A stretch of DNA of 64,000 nt from Enhydrobacter aerosaccus (GCF_900167455.1 NZ_FUWJ01000013.1:62001-126000), one strand, 5' to 3'. Counted from the first letter of the stretch, positions 17,639 to 27,211 are shown. The notes: generated from the letters alone by a model not told the origin. Made by a program: numbers and translations.

Positions 17639-19264
17639 ATGACGCCAGCCGAGTCGCCGGCCGGTGGGCGATGGACAGAGCCTTCCGATCTCCGATACGG
17701 TCGCGCGGCCCCGCATAAGGCGCGGCATCGCCGAGGTCCTTTGGCAGAGCAAGACAGCGCAACCGACAGCGACGACACCGCCGGACCTCTTTCGCTGAGT
17801 GCGCTGCGTGGCGCCCTTTTCCAGGGGCGAGAGCCACGGCCGCTCGAGGCCATTGCCCGCCTTCCATCCTATCGCTGGTTCATCGTCGGCACGGTTTGCA
17901 TCGGCTCATGCATGTCGCAGATCGACGCCAGCATGACACAGGTCCTGCTGCCGCGACTCGAGCGCGACTTCGCCGCGCCTCTCGCCAATGTGAGCTGGGT
18001 AGCGGTGTGTTACCTGCTGACCCTGGCGTCCTTTACGCCGATCTTCGGTCGGTTGGCCGACATGTTCGGCCGCAAGCTCTTCTATATGGCCGGCTTTCTG
18101 CTGTTCATCATCGGCTCGGCCCTGTGCGGCCTGGCGCCGGATCTCGGCACGCTGATCGCCTGCCGGATCGCACAGGCCGTTGGCGCCGCCCTGATCACCG
18201 CCAACAGCACCGCCATCATCGTCATGGCGACTCCTGCCGAAGAACATGGCCGCGGCCTTGGCCTGCAATCGGCGGCGCAAGCCATCGGCCTGGGGGCCGG
18301 ACCGGCGATCGGCGGCCTGCTTCTCGATACCCTCGGCTGGCGCTGGGCCTTCTGGGTTAACGTGCCTGTCGGACTGACCGCTATCCTGCTGGGGTGGCTC
18401 GTCATTCCCCGCACGCGGGCAATCTCCAACGCCGGAGGTTTCGATTGGCGGGGCGCCATACTTATCGCACCGGCCCTGACAGCCATCGTCGCCGCGCTGA
18501 ACCAAGTCCACGCTTGGGGACCGACGTCTCCGCTGCTAATCGCCTGTCTTCTGGCGGGCGTTATATGCCTCATCCTGTTCGTCCGCGCCGAACGCCGCGC
18601 CGCCACGCCGCTGCTCGATCCCGCCCTTTTCAGAGCGCCCTCCTTCGTTCTGGGCAATGCCGCGAACTTCCTGTCCTACGCGGTTCTGTTCGGCGTGTTC
18701 TTCGTCATCCCCTTTGCGCTGATCCGGATCTACGACCTGTCCGAGCTGTCATCGGGTCTGCGCCTGTCCATCCTGCCCGCGGCGTTGGGCCTGGTCGCGC
18801 CCCTGGGCGGCGCCCTATCCGACCGCTTCGGAGTACGCCTGCCCGCCTGCGCCGGCATGCTGCTGTGCATCGCCGGGCTTGGCCTGCTCTATGCGTTTCT
18901 GGACGGTTCAGCCGCCGGGTTACCCTTCGTCATGCTGGGGTTGGCCGCGTTCGGGGCCGGGCAAGGCCTGTTCATCTCGCCCAATGGCAGCGCCATCATG
19001 GCTGCGGCGCCAACCGAAATGGCCGGCGAGGCCGGCAGCGCCCTGAACGTTGCGCGCTACATGGGCATCAGCGCGGGTATCGCCGGTGCCTCCTCTCTGC
19101 TCGCCTTCAGCCTGGGTCGGACGACCGGCAGCACGCTGGGCATCGCAACATCCCAGCTGGCGTCCGCCAGCCGCGACGTCCTCCTGATGCTCATCTGCCT
19201 GGCTGCGGTCGCAATGCTTCTGTCGGCAAGGCCGGGGCTCGCACAACCACCGGCCAACACCTGA
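17639..19264 (+). CDS. MFS drug:H+ antiporter, 14-TM (DHA2/EmrB type)
   Basis: About 541 residues with some 14 hydrophobic segments. The first helix contains CIGSCMSQIDASMTQVLLP, like the start of EmrB/QacA proteins. GRLADMFGRKLFY is motif A, and AIGLGAGPAIGGLLLDTLGW is the antiporter motif C in helix 5. The long polar N-terminus is unusual, and the start is uncertain (ATG 17639, TTG 17741 or further in). No HlyD-type partner is adjacent, so this is a single-component exporter. The substrate is unknown. Confidence 0.82.
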   Translation: MTPAESPAGGRWTEPSDLRYGRAAPHKARHRRGPLAEQDSATDSDDTAGPLSLSALRGALFQGREPRPLEAIARLPSYRWFIVGTVCIGSCMSQIDASMTQVLLPRLERDFAAPLANVSWVAVCYLLTLASFTPIFGRLADMFGRKLFYMAGFLLFIIGSALCGLAPDLGTLIACRIAQAVGAALITANSTAIIVMATPAEEHGRGLGLQSAAQAIGLGAGPAIGGLLLDTLGWRWAFWVNVPVGLTAILLGWLVIPRTRAISNAGGFDWRGAILIAPALTAIVAALNQVHAWGPTSPLLIACLLAGVICLILFVRAERRAATPLLDPALFRAPSFVLGNAANFLSYAVLFGVFFVIPFALIRIYDLSELSSGLRLSILPAALGLVAPLGGALSDRFGVRLPACAGMLLCIAGLGLLYAFLDGSAAGLPFVMLGLAAFGAGQGLFISPNGSAIMAAAPTEMAGEAGSALNVARYMGISAGIAGASSLLAFSLGRTTGSTLGIATSQLASASRDVLLMLICLAAVAMLLSARPGLAQPPANT

Positions 19265-19428
19265 CGATCGACACGGCATCCCGGAATGTCGCTCCTCCTG
19301 CCAACACCGACGTTATTCGCATCGTAACCCGCCCCCGGCTGCCGGGCTGGCGCGCGCCGCCAGGCCGTTACAGTCGGGATTTGTAGTCGCATTGACGGCC
19401 GGGCCTCTCGACCGTCTTACTGTAGGCG

Positions 19429-20241
19429 ATGATCTCCCGACGAAGCATTCTCGCGGGCCTGGCCGCTTCAACCGCAGCAGGATGCAGTACCCGCCAGGCC
19501 CCCCAGCCCGCTTACCAATATCCGATTGCCCCTCTGCCGCCGGATCGTGCGTCGCAAGGATTGGACGCGGTGGTCGACATCAGCCGAAGCGTGGCCGTCT
19601 CCGACTTCCGTCAGGTCCGCCAAAGCAACATCCTGGCCGTCATCCATAAGGCCACCGAGGGCGGCGACTATGCCGATACGGCCTATGCCGGACGACGGCC
19701 TCAGGCTGAGGCAGCGGGTTTGCTGTGGGGCGCCTATCACTTCGGCACCGGACAATCGTCGGGCGAGCGGCAGGCGGCGTTCTTCCTGGCCACGGCACGA
19801 CCCGGTCCCCAAACCCTGCTGGCACTCGACCTCGAGGCCAACGACAACAATCCAGCTAACTCCATGACGCTCGAACAGGCCGAAGCGTTCGTCCGGACGG
19901 TGGGCGAGAGAACGGGCCACCTGCCGGTGGTCTACGTGCATCCAACCTGGGCCAACGGCGATCCCCTGCCCGTCTCCGGTCTCAGCTTCGGCGCCCGCAT
20001 CACGCCCGATTCGATCCTCGCCCGCTGCGGCCTGTGGGTCGCCGACTACCATGATTCGCCCGAGATCCCGTTCGCCTGGACAGCAACGGGCTGGCGCCTC
20101 TGGCAGTATGCGGCCGACGAGAATGCCAGCCACCCCGCCTATGGCCAGACCAACATCGTGCGCGGCCTCAGTCATTGCGATCGCAACCTGTACAATGGCG
20201 ACGCGACTTCGCTCTATCGGTTCTGGAGAGGGGCCGACTGA
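19429..20241 (+). CDS. Glycoside hydrolase family 25 lysozyme-like lipoprotein
   Basis: A 270-residue protein. The N-terminus MISRRSILAGLAASTAAGCS has both a twin-arginine-like start and a lipobox (AAGC), so it is probably a Tat-exported lipoprotein. The GH25 domain starts at LDAVVDISRSV (catalytic aspartate) and contains HKATEGGDYAD, GAYHFGT and LLALDLEAND (second acidic pair). WRLWQYAADE is near the end. GH25 enzymes cleave the peptidoglycan glycan strand between MurNAc and GlcNAc. It stands as a single gene. Confidence 0.88.
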   Translation: MISRRSILAGLAASTAAGCSTRQAPQPAYQYPIAPLPPDRASQGLDAVVDISRSVAVSDFRQVRQSNILAVIHKATEGGDYADTAYAGRRPQAEAAGLLWGAYHFGTGQSSGERQAAFFLATARPGPQTLLALDLEANDNNPANSMTLEQAEAFVRTVGERTGHLPVVYVHPTWANGDPLPVSGLSFGARITPDSILARCGLWVADYHDSPEIPFAWTATGWRLWQYAADENASHPAYGQTNIVRGLSHCDRNLYNGDATSLYRFWRGAD

Positions 20242-20350
20242 AGCGTTGGCTACGGGCTTCTCTACAGGGTCGCGCCGCTCGTACACGGCATATACAAAGC
20301 AAGCACCCCTGCATCGACGCTCGACGCAGCGAGAGTGGCCGCGCTGACGG

Positions 20351-21577
20351 TCAAAGTGCTGCGACGACGGAAAAGGCATGCTCCGCCGCGTCGAGTGCGG
20401 CGGCGATGTCTGCCTCGGTATGGGCGGCGCAGAGGAACATGTTGTGCTTGGGATGGAAGTAAACGCCTCGTTCAAGCATCGAATTGCAGAAGACAAAACC
20501 CTTCCGATAATCTGGATCGTCGTCGAACAGAAGGGCAGGCATCTGAGCCGGACCTGATTGACGAATTGACACGCCGAATTGCCGTGAGCGGGTCTCGAGA
20601 CCCTCACGCAGCATCAGTCCGCACTGCGCGAGGCGGGACGGCACGTCATCCCTGCGCACGATCTTCAATGTCGCGACGGCGGCTGCCATCGCGACAGCCC
20701 CTGCCCAGAATGATCCGGTGACAAAGACCTGGGCCGCAGCAGTTCGGAGCCAATCGGCTCCAGTGACCGCCGCCAACGCATATCCGTTGGCGATCGCCTT
20801 GCTCCAGGCCGACAGATCCGGGCGAACGCCGAGCGATTCCCAGCTGCCGGCCGCATTCAGCCGAAAGCCCGCGCGGACCTCATCAATGATCAGCGCCGCA
20901 CCTTTGTCGTCGCAGATGCGCCGCGCTGCACGCGCAAACTCCGCAGTCGGAAGCTCCTGATCGAACCCGAGGTCGTGCCGGAACGCCGACACCAGGATAC
21001 CGGCGACATCGTCACCAGCCATCTTTGCCGCGGCCTCGAGACTCTCGACGTCATTGAACGTGAAATATACGAGATGTGCGCGATCCTCCGCGGTCACGCC
21101 AAGCAGGGATGGTGAGCACCAGGGTACGGCACCATGATAGGCTCCCTTGGCAACGAGGATCTTCCGGCGGCTCGTCGCCGCCCTCGCGAGGGTGACGCAC
21201 GTGGTCGTCGCATCGGTGCCGTTCTTCTGGAACTGCGTCCAATCGGCATGGCCGACCATATCCACGACAAGCTCTGCCAGTTCGACCATGACTTCGGCAG
21301 GGCCGTTCATGCAGTCGCCGTCGCGCCGCTGGCGCTCGGCCGCTTCCTCGACTTCGGGATGGTGATGGCCAAGCAGGTTTGGTCCCCAGCTGCACATGAA
21401 ATCGACGTACCGGTTGCCGTCGACATCCCAAAGCACCCCGCCCTCGCCTCGATGGAAGAATTGCGGATAGCCGCCCGGCAGCTTTGCCGCGTGGAGGTGC
21501 CCCCACATCCCACTTGGTACGACCTTCTCGGCACGAGCCCGCAGCGCCGCGTCCCTTGTCCGGTTCAGTCCCAGCAT
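20351..21577 (-). CDS. Class III aminotransferase (GSA-aminomutase-like)
   Basis: A 408-residue PLP enzyme. GNRYVDFMCSWGPNLLGHHHP is the usual N-terminal region. IIDEVRAGFR carries the PLP-contacting aspartate, and WSKAIANGY carries the Schiff-base lysine. The overall arrangement resembles glutamate-1-semialdehyde aminomutase, but the context is catabolic, so it is more likely an omega-amino acid or amine transaminase. The start ATG 21577 has GGGGAGAG upstream. It diverges from a GntR regulator, with a TGATATATCA palindrome 23 bp upstream of its start, and is presumably controlled by that regulator. Confidence 0.87.
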   Translation of the reverse strand: MLGLNRTRDAALRARAEKVVPSGMWGHLHAAKLPGGYPQFFHRGEGGVLWDVDGNRYVDFMCSWGPNLLGHHHPEVEEAAERQRRDGDCMNGPAEVMVELAELVVDMVGHADWTQFQKNGTDATTTCVTLARAATSRRKILVAKGAYHGAVPWCSPSLLGVTAEDRAHLVYFTFNDVESLEAAAKMAGDDVAGILVSAFRHDLGFDQELPTAEFARAARRICDDKGAALIIDEVRAGFRLNAAGSWESLGVRPDLSAWSKAIANGYALAAVTGADWLRTAAAQVFVTGSFWAGAVAMAAAVATLKIVRRDDVPSRLAQCGLMLREGLETRSRQFGVSIRQSGPAQMPALLFDDDPDYRKGFVFCNSMLERGVYFHPKHNMFLCAAHTEADIAAALDAAEHAFSVVAAL

Positions 21578-21599
21578 GATGGCTCTCCCCAATTTCCAT

Positions 21600-21609
21600 T
21601 GATATATCA
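21600..21609. promoter_or_regulatory. TGATATATCA palindrome (candidate GntR operator)
   Basis: A perfect 10-bp palindrome in the 191-bp divergent region between the aminotransferase and the GntR gene. It has A/T-rich flanks. A second A/T dyad (TATATTATATA, about 21703-21713) lies nearer the regulator. The same core recurs upstream of four other operons in this window. Confidence 0.65.
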
Positions 21610-21768
21610 TATATAATTCTTGGTATTACAAGCGGCGATCTCTCAATTGGCCGCGTATGATCCATGGCGTGGGGGCCCAACAGCTTGGGCGAGGCTGTGG
21701 CCTATATTATATACAATGTGGATTCGAGTGGATGGGGCGGGCTTGGGACCAAGCCTTAAGGGAGCCAA

Positions 21769-22491
21769 ATGACCGAGGTCGAGCAGAGGCATGGCGAGAG
21801 CGGGGTCGGCCCGGTCGCTCGCGACAGCCTGACAAGCCTTGTCTACAATAATTTGCGCCAAGCGCTGATGGAGGGACGATTCCGGCCCGGCCACCGCTTC
21901 AAGATCCGTGATCTCGCCGCGACCATGAACGTATCGGAGACGCCGATCCGCGAGGCATTGATGCAGCTCGTGCGGGCGCGCGCCCTCAAGATGCAGTCCG
22001 GGCGCTCCATCATCGTCAACCACATCACCGCCAAGCAATACATCGAGCTCAGAACCGTCAGGCTGTTTCTCGAAGGACTTGCCGCCGAGCACGCAACGAC
22101 ACGCATTTCCGAAGTCGAGATCGACAGGATGGAGGCGATCCACCGCGAGTTGATTCGTGCCGAGAAGGAGCGCAGATGGTCCGATGCGGTTCGTGCCAAC
22201 TGGCAGTTTCACCGCGGCCTTTATGATGCCTCGGGTCTTGCCGAAGTGCTCGCCATCCTGGACGACATCTGGATGCGCAACGGACCTTTGCTGAATTTCC
22301 ACTATCCCGACGCGCCTCCCACCTATCCGAACGAGCATCAGCACTTGTCCGTCCTCAAGTATTTGCGACAGCGGCGCCCCGACATGGTGCGGGAGGCCAT
22401 CCAGGCCGACATGATGGAGGGCGGCCAGAACCTCGTGCGGCTTTTGGAAGAACATGGCGGCACCGGCAACATCACGCCGGGCGAGGACTGA
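21769..22491 (+). CDS. GntR family regulator, FCD ligand domain
   Basis: A 240-residue regulator. The N-terminal winged helix shows VYNNLRQALMEGRFRPG, FKIRDLAATMNVSETPIREAL and a wing with GRSIIVN. The C-terminal all-helical FCD domain includes RANWQFHRGLYDAS, where the usual metal-binding Asp of DxxxH is Asn, and later histidines (NEHQHLSVL). GGGAG precedes ATG 21769. It diverges from the aminotransferase and converges with the end of the amidohydrolase operon. It is the best candidate for the factor that binds TGATATATCA, because one such site is in its own promoter region. Confidence 0.9.
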   Translation: MTEVEQRHGESGVGPVARDSLTSLVYNNLRQALMEGRFRPGHRFKIRDLAATMNVSETPIREALMQLVRARALKMQSGRSIIVNHITAKQYIELRTVRLFLEGLAAEHATTRISEVEIDRMEAIHRELIRAEKERRWSDAVRANWQFHRGLYDASGLAEVLAILDDIWMRNGPLLNFHYPDAPPTYPNEHQHLSVLKYLRQRRPDMVREAIQADMMEGGQNLVRLLEEHGGTGNITPGED

Positions 22492-22493
22492 CC

Positions 22494-22890
22494 TCAGCGG
22501 CGCTTCCTGGCACGCGCCTCCTTCACGGCATCGATGATCCCGCGCTCCGACAGACCATATTTCTCGAAAAGATAAGACGTCGAGCCGCTCTCGGCGAAGC
22601 CGTCGCGAATGCCGACGCGGCGGAATCCGACATCAAGGTCGGCTTCTCGCCAGAAGCGATCACCAATCAACCCAATCCAGGTCCAACGGATCGAGATGCA
22701 GCTCCGCGAAACAGAGCACCGCGAACAGGTCGGCCGCTCCAAGCCCCTGCTGCACATAGGCCTGCCCCGTGGGTGCAACCAGATCGATGACATCGCGTCG
22801 GAGACGTCTCGCGGTGCGTTCGAGTTCCTCCACATCGGTCGTGCGTGGCGCCGGCTGTCGTCCGCTCATAGCCTGCGTGATCATGCTCAC
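22494..22890 (-). pseudogene. Transketolase remnant (N- and C-termini, middle deleted)
   Basis: The first about 75 codons (from ATG 22890) read like the start of a transketolase or of the N-terminal subunit of a split one: LERTARRLRRDVIDLV, then GLGAADLFAVLCFAELHLDP. A TGA near 22660 ends this frame. A different frame continues with GDRFWREADL and ends with GIRDGFAESGSTSYLFEKYG plus LSERGIIDAV, the typical C-terminus of transketolase. About 500 codons between them are missing, and the frames differ. The ATG overlaps the stop of the upstream amidohydrolase paralogue by 4 bp, so an intact enzyme was once the last part of that operon. Confidence 0.8.
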
Positions 22891-24575
22891 TTCCCTGCCG
22901 GCGCAGGCTTCGACGAGGTAAACCGGTCGAGAACGTTACGCGTGATCCGCTGCGTGAATGGGTCGCCGCGCTTCAGCCCCATCACCCATTCGCAGGTAGC
23001 GGCCGTCAGCACTTCGCCCTTGCCCCGAGTCATGTGCACCATCATGCCGGAGCCGTACTTGTAGCGGGCAAGCCCCTCGGACGTGACTTCGCCGGTGATG
23101 CATTCCACCAGACCTTCGTGGTCACTGCTGCGCACGTAATAGCGAAAGCCATCGCCTTGCGGCTCGTCCTCGGCGAGGACGGCCGGCGCCATGGCCAGGA
23201 TCTCGATGGTTTCGGGCTGCCCTTCGGCGGGAACGGGAAACGGGAGGCCATTGCGGAAAGTGTAGTCCAGGCCGTCGACCTCGTAGGCGAAGATGTGCTG
23301 CTTGTCGCCGAAGACGTCGGCATAGTGCAGCCCGGTGCCTGCGAAGGCCCAGTGTTCGGGCCGGTAGACCGTAAAGCCTCTCTGGCCGTTGGGCGCAAAA
23401 CCTCCCCAGGACGCATAGAGGCCGCGTGCGCCGTTCACCCCCACCGTCGAGGCGCCGGGCCAACGGACGTTGCGGTCCTCCCAGGCCGACGTCATGCGAT
23501 GCGCTCTGTCCGTGCCGACGACCGGATCCTTGTGAATCGCTTTGAACTTGTGACAGACCTGCCGCCTGCCACCTTCTTCGAGTCGGATCTGCCACAGGAA
23601 GTTGGCACCGAAACGCGCGAGCCGTCCGCCACGCTCGACATAACGCTCGATCGCCTCGCGCATCTCCCATGTCCAGTACTCGTCATGGCCGATGATCGTC
23701 ACACAAGGATAGGCGTCGAGCAGCTCCGGTCGGTAGTGGAGATCGGTCTGAGTGATCATGTCGAGGGCGTAGCCTTCCCTCTCCGCCCACTGCACGAAAT
23801 GACGGTCGAACTGAGCCCAGCCGGCAGCCGCATAATACTGGCCGAAACCGTTGGCGAAGGCCCACTCCTTCATCGGATAGCGTGGCGCATCCCCCATCTC
23901 GGGCGCGGGATCAGCGCAGATGCGGGGCGCGCCCGCCGGCAGCCAGACCATGCCGCGGGTCCACGGCCGCTCTAGCGACAATACCGGCGAAGGCTCATCG
24001 CGGTTCGGCCCTTCGACTCCGAAGTAGTGATTTGCGCCACCGAAATCGTTGTAGGCCGTCCATGTGCCGGTCGGCAGGATCATCAGGATCTTCGCGCGCC
24101 GGGTCTTTGCCGTCGGACGCACGACGAAGAAATGATGTTGGACGAAGCGGCCACCATTTGTCCGGTCGCAGGACGATACCACACGATAGAATCCGGAACG
24201 CAGATCGGATGGCAGCTTCCACCGATGCACGACCGGCCAGCCGCAGCCATTGCGATAGGCATCGACCGGGGTCGGTGCGAACACACCGCCCAACGCCTCG
24301 ACCTCGTGCACCATGTCCGGCTCGAGACCATCGCGATAGACCTGCAGTCGCCAAGTCTTTGCCGTCGCGCTGGCATGGAAGACAACCTCGTCGCCGGGAT
24401 CGTAGGACATCGCGTCGGTATAGGCGTAGACCTCCGGGACGTCGGGGGCTTCGCGCGGCGCTTCGTACCAAGGCTGGCTGCCCCAGTGCTCATCCGCATG
24501 CATCGCGCGAACCTTCCGCGGCGCGACGTTGACGGCTCCCGATTCCGGCGCTTGAAAATCACGCTTGTCAGTCAT
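22887..24575 (-). CDS. Dimethylformamidase large-subunit-like protein, short paralogue
   Basis: A 562-residue homologue of the N,N-dimethylformamidase beta subunit C-terminal region. It shares with its upstream neighbour the segment TWTAYNDFGGAN (neighbour TYLAYAN), a late HxEY motif (GHDEYWTWEM), an RFGANFLW segment (neighbour SMGGNAFYW), and an ending with GSGMMVHMTRGKGEV. The LamG-like N-terminal part of the long subunit is missing. The start ATG 24575 has AAGAGAG upstream, 34 bp after the long subunit. Its last bases overlap the transketolase remnant by 4 bp. It may be a second hydrolase with a different amide substrate, or a partner of the long subunit. It is not itself obviously damaged. 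Confidence 0.82.
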   Translation of the reverse strand: MTDKRDFQAPESGAVNVAPRKVRAMHADEHWGSQPWYEAPREAPDVPEVYAYTDAMSYDPGDEVVFHASATAKTWRLQVYRDGLEPDMVHEVEALGGVFAPTPVDAYRNGCGWPVVHRWKLPSDLRSGFYRVVSSCDRTNGGRFVQHHFFVVRPTAKTRRAKILMILPTGTWTAYNDFGGANHYFGVEGPNRDEPSPVLSLERPWTRGMVWLPAGAPRICADPAPEMGDAPRYPMKEWAFANGFGQYYAAAGWAQFDRHFVQWAEREGYALDMITQTDLHYRPELLDAYPCVTIIGHDEYWTWEMREAIERYVERGGRLARFGANFLWQIRLEEGGRRQVCHKFKAIHKDPVVGTDRAHRMTSAWEDRNVRWPGASTVGVNGARGLYASWGGFAPNGQRGFTVYRPEHWAFAGTGLHYADVFGDKQHIFAYEVDGLDYTFRNGLPFPVPAEGQPETIEILAMAPAVLAEDEPQGDGFRYYVRSSDHEGLVECITGEVTSEGLARYKYGSGMMVHMTRGKGEVLTAATCEWVMGLKRGDPFTQRITRNVLDRFTSSKPAPAGK

Positions 24576-24609
24576 CGGAACTCTCTTCTGCTCGTAAGCC
24601 GTGGCCGCG

Positions 24610-26871
24610 CTAGGCCTGGACTGGCATGACGAACGGCGTCGGATCAAGGAACCGCTTCACAACATTCAGGGTAATGGCGCTGATATTGTTCTCGTAGTCA
24701 TTATGGCCCAGCGACATGCCGAAGGTGATCGAACCAGTCGCAAACACCGCACCACCATTCGCGGTCTCGAAGAACACCATGTCGGCACGGACCAGCGCAT
24801 TCTGCGTGCCGTCAAGCCCATCAACCACGGTCCGAAACTCCTCCGGAGTCGGCAGCGCGCCGGCGCCCAGTCCCTCGGACGTCGCGATCCGCAGCGCGTG
24901 GCGCGGCGTTCCCAGATCGAAATCGCATCGGTCGATCTCGCTGCCGACCGCTCCATTGTAGCGAAAGCCGAAGTCACCGATCTTCTCGTGACGACCTACG
25001 CCCTCGAAGATGAAACTGGCGCGCGCATCCTCGCTCTCGGCGGTGCGCAGATAATAGCCGCAGGTGTCGTTTATCATTGCCGAAAAGCCGACCCCGACGA
25101 GCTTCTGTGGCGCGAAACCCGAGTGTCGCCACAACGAGCCGGGCTCACCGGTGCCGGCAAGATGCACTTCGCCCGGCTCCGACTCCCAGGTTCGGGTACC
25201 AGCCATGCCACGGCGAACCTCGAGTGCCGCCGGTGCAGCCGGATGAAACCCGCAGCGCCAATAGAATGCATTGCCACCCATCGAGATGTGCCGCCCGCCG
25301 GCGTTCTGATACACCATGATCGCGTTCATCATGTTAAAGCTGAAGTACTCCGGGTGGGTCGGCGTCATCATGACCCTATAGGGCGCAAGTGCCCGCGCGC
25401 CTTCCCGATCGAGCTCGATATCCGTGATCAAATCGTACGTTATCCCTTTCTCCTCGAGCCAGTCGAGGATGTGAGTATCGTTGATCAGGTTGAACCAGTA
25501 GCCGCGCGGACGCATGTTGAGGATTGGTCGCAGCCAGGAGCTGTAGGCGCGGCCCGAACCGTCAACATGACAATCATAGGTCGACTGGCCGATCTCGGGG
25601 TTCTCCTGCATGAAGACATCATCCTGCGGCAACCACAGAACGTGCTCCATCAGCGTCTCGAAATGAACCTGATAGAGGCGCAGCGCGCTGTTGGCATACG
25701 CCAGGTAGGTCGCGACCGATGCGACGATCACGAGGTCCGCTCGCCTTGACGTCTTGCCTGGCGTCACGAAGAAGGTGACGTAGCTCTCGCAGTCCGACTC
25801 GCGCGCCTCGCCGGTCGGCGTCAGGCGCAGCGCGTAAACACCGGAGCGCCACTCGGCCGGCACGTCGAGCGTACACGTGGTCTGCCACCCGCAATCGTAT
25901 ATGTCGTCGCTATGGAAGTGAATCGCCGCATATTCCCGCGGCGAGAGCCGCCAGTCATGGACGCTGCCCGACCAGTGAAAGCCGGTGACGCCCCTGCGCG
26001 GTAACTGGCGCAAGCTGCCATGCAGGCAATTCGCCGACAGATCCTTGATGGACAGAGTCGCGATTCCATCCGAAAAATCCCAGAAGGCAACGAGGCCGGC
26101 CCGTGGGGTGCCGGTGCGCGGCTGGCAGTCGAATGTGCGCAACGCCTCCGCATCCAATGGACATGAGAATATCCGTGGTGCCTCGATCTTGCCGTCGAAA
26201 TGACAGGCATATCGTCGTTCATCGTTCTGATGATGGGCCGCGATCAAGAACGGCAATCCGGAGTCGAGCGCGAGCACTCGCGGCAGAACGAACGACTTCG
26301 AATGCGCGACGGCGGGCCGAACGCCCTCCGCCGGAACGATCGCCGACAATGTCGCCAATCCCTGTGCAAGGTCGAGCGCGCACGATATGAATGCCCAGAC
26401 GCGCTGACGCAGCTTGACGTCGAGCGTAAACCGGGCCGGCGTCCCGGTCGACCGGCCGACCACCAGAACTGGATGCCCTTCCTCATCGAGCTCGAGCGCA
26501 TAGCCGCGCGCGGAAGCTTCGCACCAATTGCCCATCACGGCTCTGGCGTTGTCGCCAATCCGCGTCGGCCAGACATAGGTGCCGAAACACCAATCTCCAC
26601 GCGTCGGAACCAGAGTCCCGTGATGCTCGATGATCGCATTGGAGCCCGGACGGATCGGTTGATCGCGGCAGGCATGCTCGCCGTCGACGTTGCTTACCAT
26701 CACCTCGTGCTTGAAGCCGGGGCCGTTGGCGTCGACATCGCCACAACGCAGCCGCAGCACTTCAATGTTCACTTTCGAGCGCTTGCTGCTCAGCTGGAAA
26801 GAGACACTCTCCCCTGCCGGAACGCTGATGCGATCCGGATAGCCAAGATATTCGTTAGTCCTATAGATCAC
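24610..26871 (-). CDS. N,N-dimethylformamidase-like large (beta) subunit
   Basis: A 753-residue protein, close to the length of characterised DMFase beta subunits, which hydrolyse an N-substituted amide at a mononuclear iron centre. The N-terminal beta domain (YLGYPDRISVPAGESVSF) is followed by a LamG-like segment (about 140-290). The catalytic region has ATYLAYAN (tyrosines near 389 and 392), STYDCHVDGSG (tyrosine near 432) and THPEYFS (His506, Glu508). The Paracoccus enzyme uses two tyrosines and a glutamate as iron ligands at comparable spacings. GTG 26871 is chosen because GGAG lies seven bases upstream and it overlaps the alpha-subunit gene by 11 bp. The true substrate is not known. Confidence 0.88.
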   Translation of the reverse strand: MIYRTNEYLGYPDRISVPAGESVSFQLSSKRSKVNIEVLRLRCGDVDANGPGFKHEVMVSNVDGEHACRDQPIRPGSNAIIEHHGTLVPTRGDWCFGTYVWPTRIGDNARAVMGNWCEASARGYALELDEEGHPVLVVGRSTGTPARFTLDVKLRQRVWAFISCALDLAQGLATLSAIVPAEGVRPAVAHSKSFVLPRVLALDSGLPFLIAAHHQNDERRYACHFDGKIEAPRIFSCPLDAEALRTFDCQPRTGTPRAGLVAFWDFSDGIATLSIKDLSANCLHGSLRQLPRRGVTGFHWSGSVHDWRLSPREYAAIHFHSDDIYDCGWQTTCTLDVPAEWRSGVYALRLTPTGEARESDCESYVTFFVTPGKTSRRADLVIVASVATYLAYANSALRLYQVHFETLMEHVLWLPQDDVFMQENPEIGQSTYDCHVDGSGRAYSSWLRPILNMRPRGYWFNLINDTHILDWLEEKGITYDLITDIELDREGARALAPYRVMMTPTHPEYFSFNMMNAIMVYQNAGGRHISMGGNAFYWRCGFHPAAPAALEVRRGMAGTRTWESEPGEVHLAGTGEPGSLWRHSGFAPQKLVGVGFSAMINDTCGYYLRTAESEDARASFIFEGVGRHEKIGDFGFRYNGAVGSEIDRCDFDLGTPRHALRIATSEGLGAGALPTPEEFRTVVDGLDGTQNALVRADMVFFETANGGAVFATGSITFGMSLGHNDYENNISAITLNVVKRFLDPTPFVMPVQA

Positions 26872-27211
26872 CCGAAATCTCCGTAGGCAACATCGCACCG
26901 GTCATTTCCCGCCAGCGGAGCTTGAAGACATGCCATTCGGCTTCGGCCAGCGACGTGAAAATCCGGTCGTCGACAAAGGGCATAGGATCGCCCCGCCGCG
27001 CCGGAATACGCGACAGGCGCCATGCCTTGCCGGGCTCGAGGACGATGAGGACCAGCCTCCCCTCCGGCCTGCCCCACCGCATCCGGGCCAGCAGCTTGCG
27101 GAGCTCCGGGCTGTGCAGGCCAAGCGGGCTTGCGCGGAATTCCTCCACGAGATCAAGCCGGCCCGGATCGATGACGTAGCGCAGTGCATCGGGGTCACTG
27201 GTGTGATCCAT
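26861..27211 (-). CDS. N,N-dimethylformamidase-like small (alpha) subunit
   Basis: A 116-residue helical protein. LRKLLARMRWGRPEGRLVLIVL and WRLSRIPARRGDP, followed by an EAEWHVFKLRW segment, match the small subunit of dimethylformamidase as I know it (about 130 residues). The position directly before, and overlapping, the large subunit gene is the standard DMFase arrangement. GAGGACG precedes ATG 27211. It follows the periplasmic binding-protein gene by 49 bp on the same strand, so uptake and hydrolysis are in one transcript. Confidence 0.85.
   Translation of the reverse strand: MDHTSDPDALRYVIDPGRLDLVEEFRASPLGLHSPELRKLLARMRWGRPEGRLVLIVLEPGKAWRLSRIPARRGDPMPFVDDRIFTSLAEAEWHVFKLRWREMTGAMLPTEISGDL

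Noticed and set aside
21703-21713. Second palindrome TATATTATATA near the GntR gene as an operator
   Set aside because: It does not share the TGAT..ATCA arms, and a plain A/T-rich promoter explains it; noted only as part of the regulatory region.
24601-25749. Long plus-strand frame opposite the dimethylformamidase large subunit
   Set aside because: Shadow of a protein with strong family resemblance on the minus strand.
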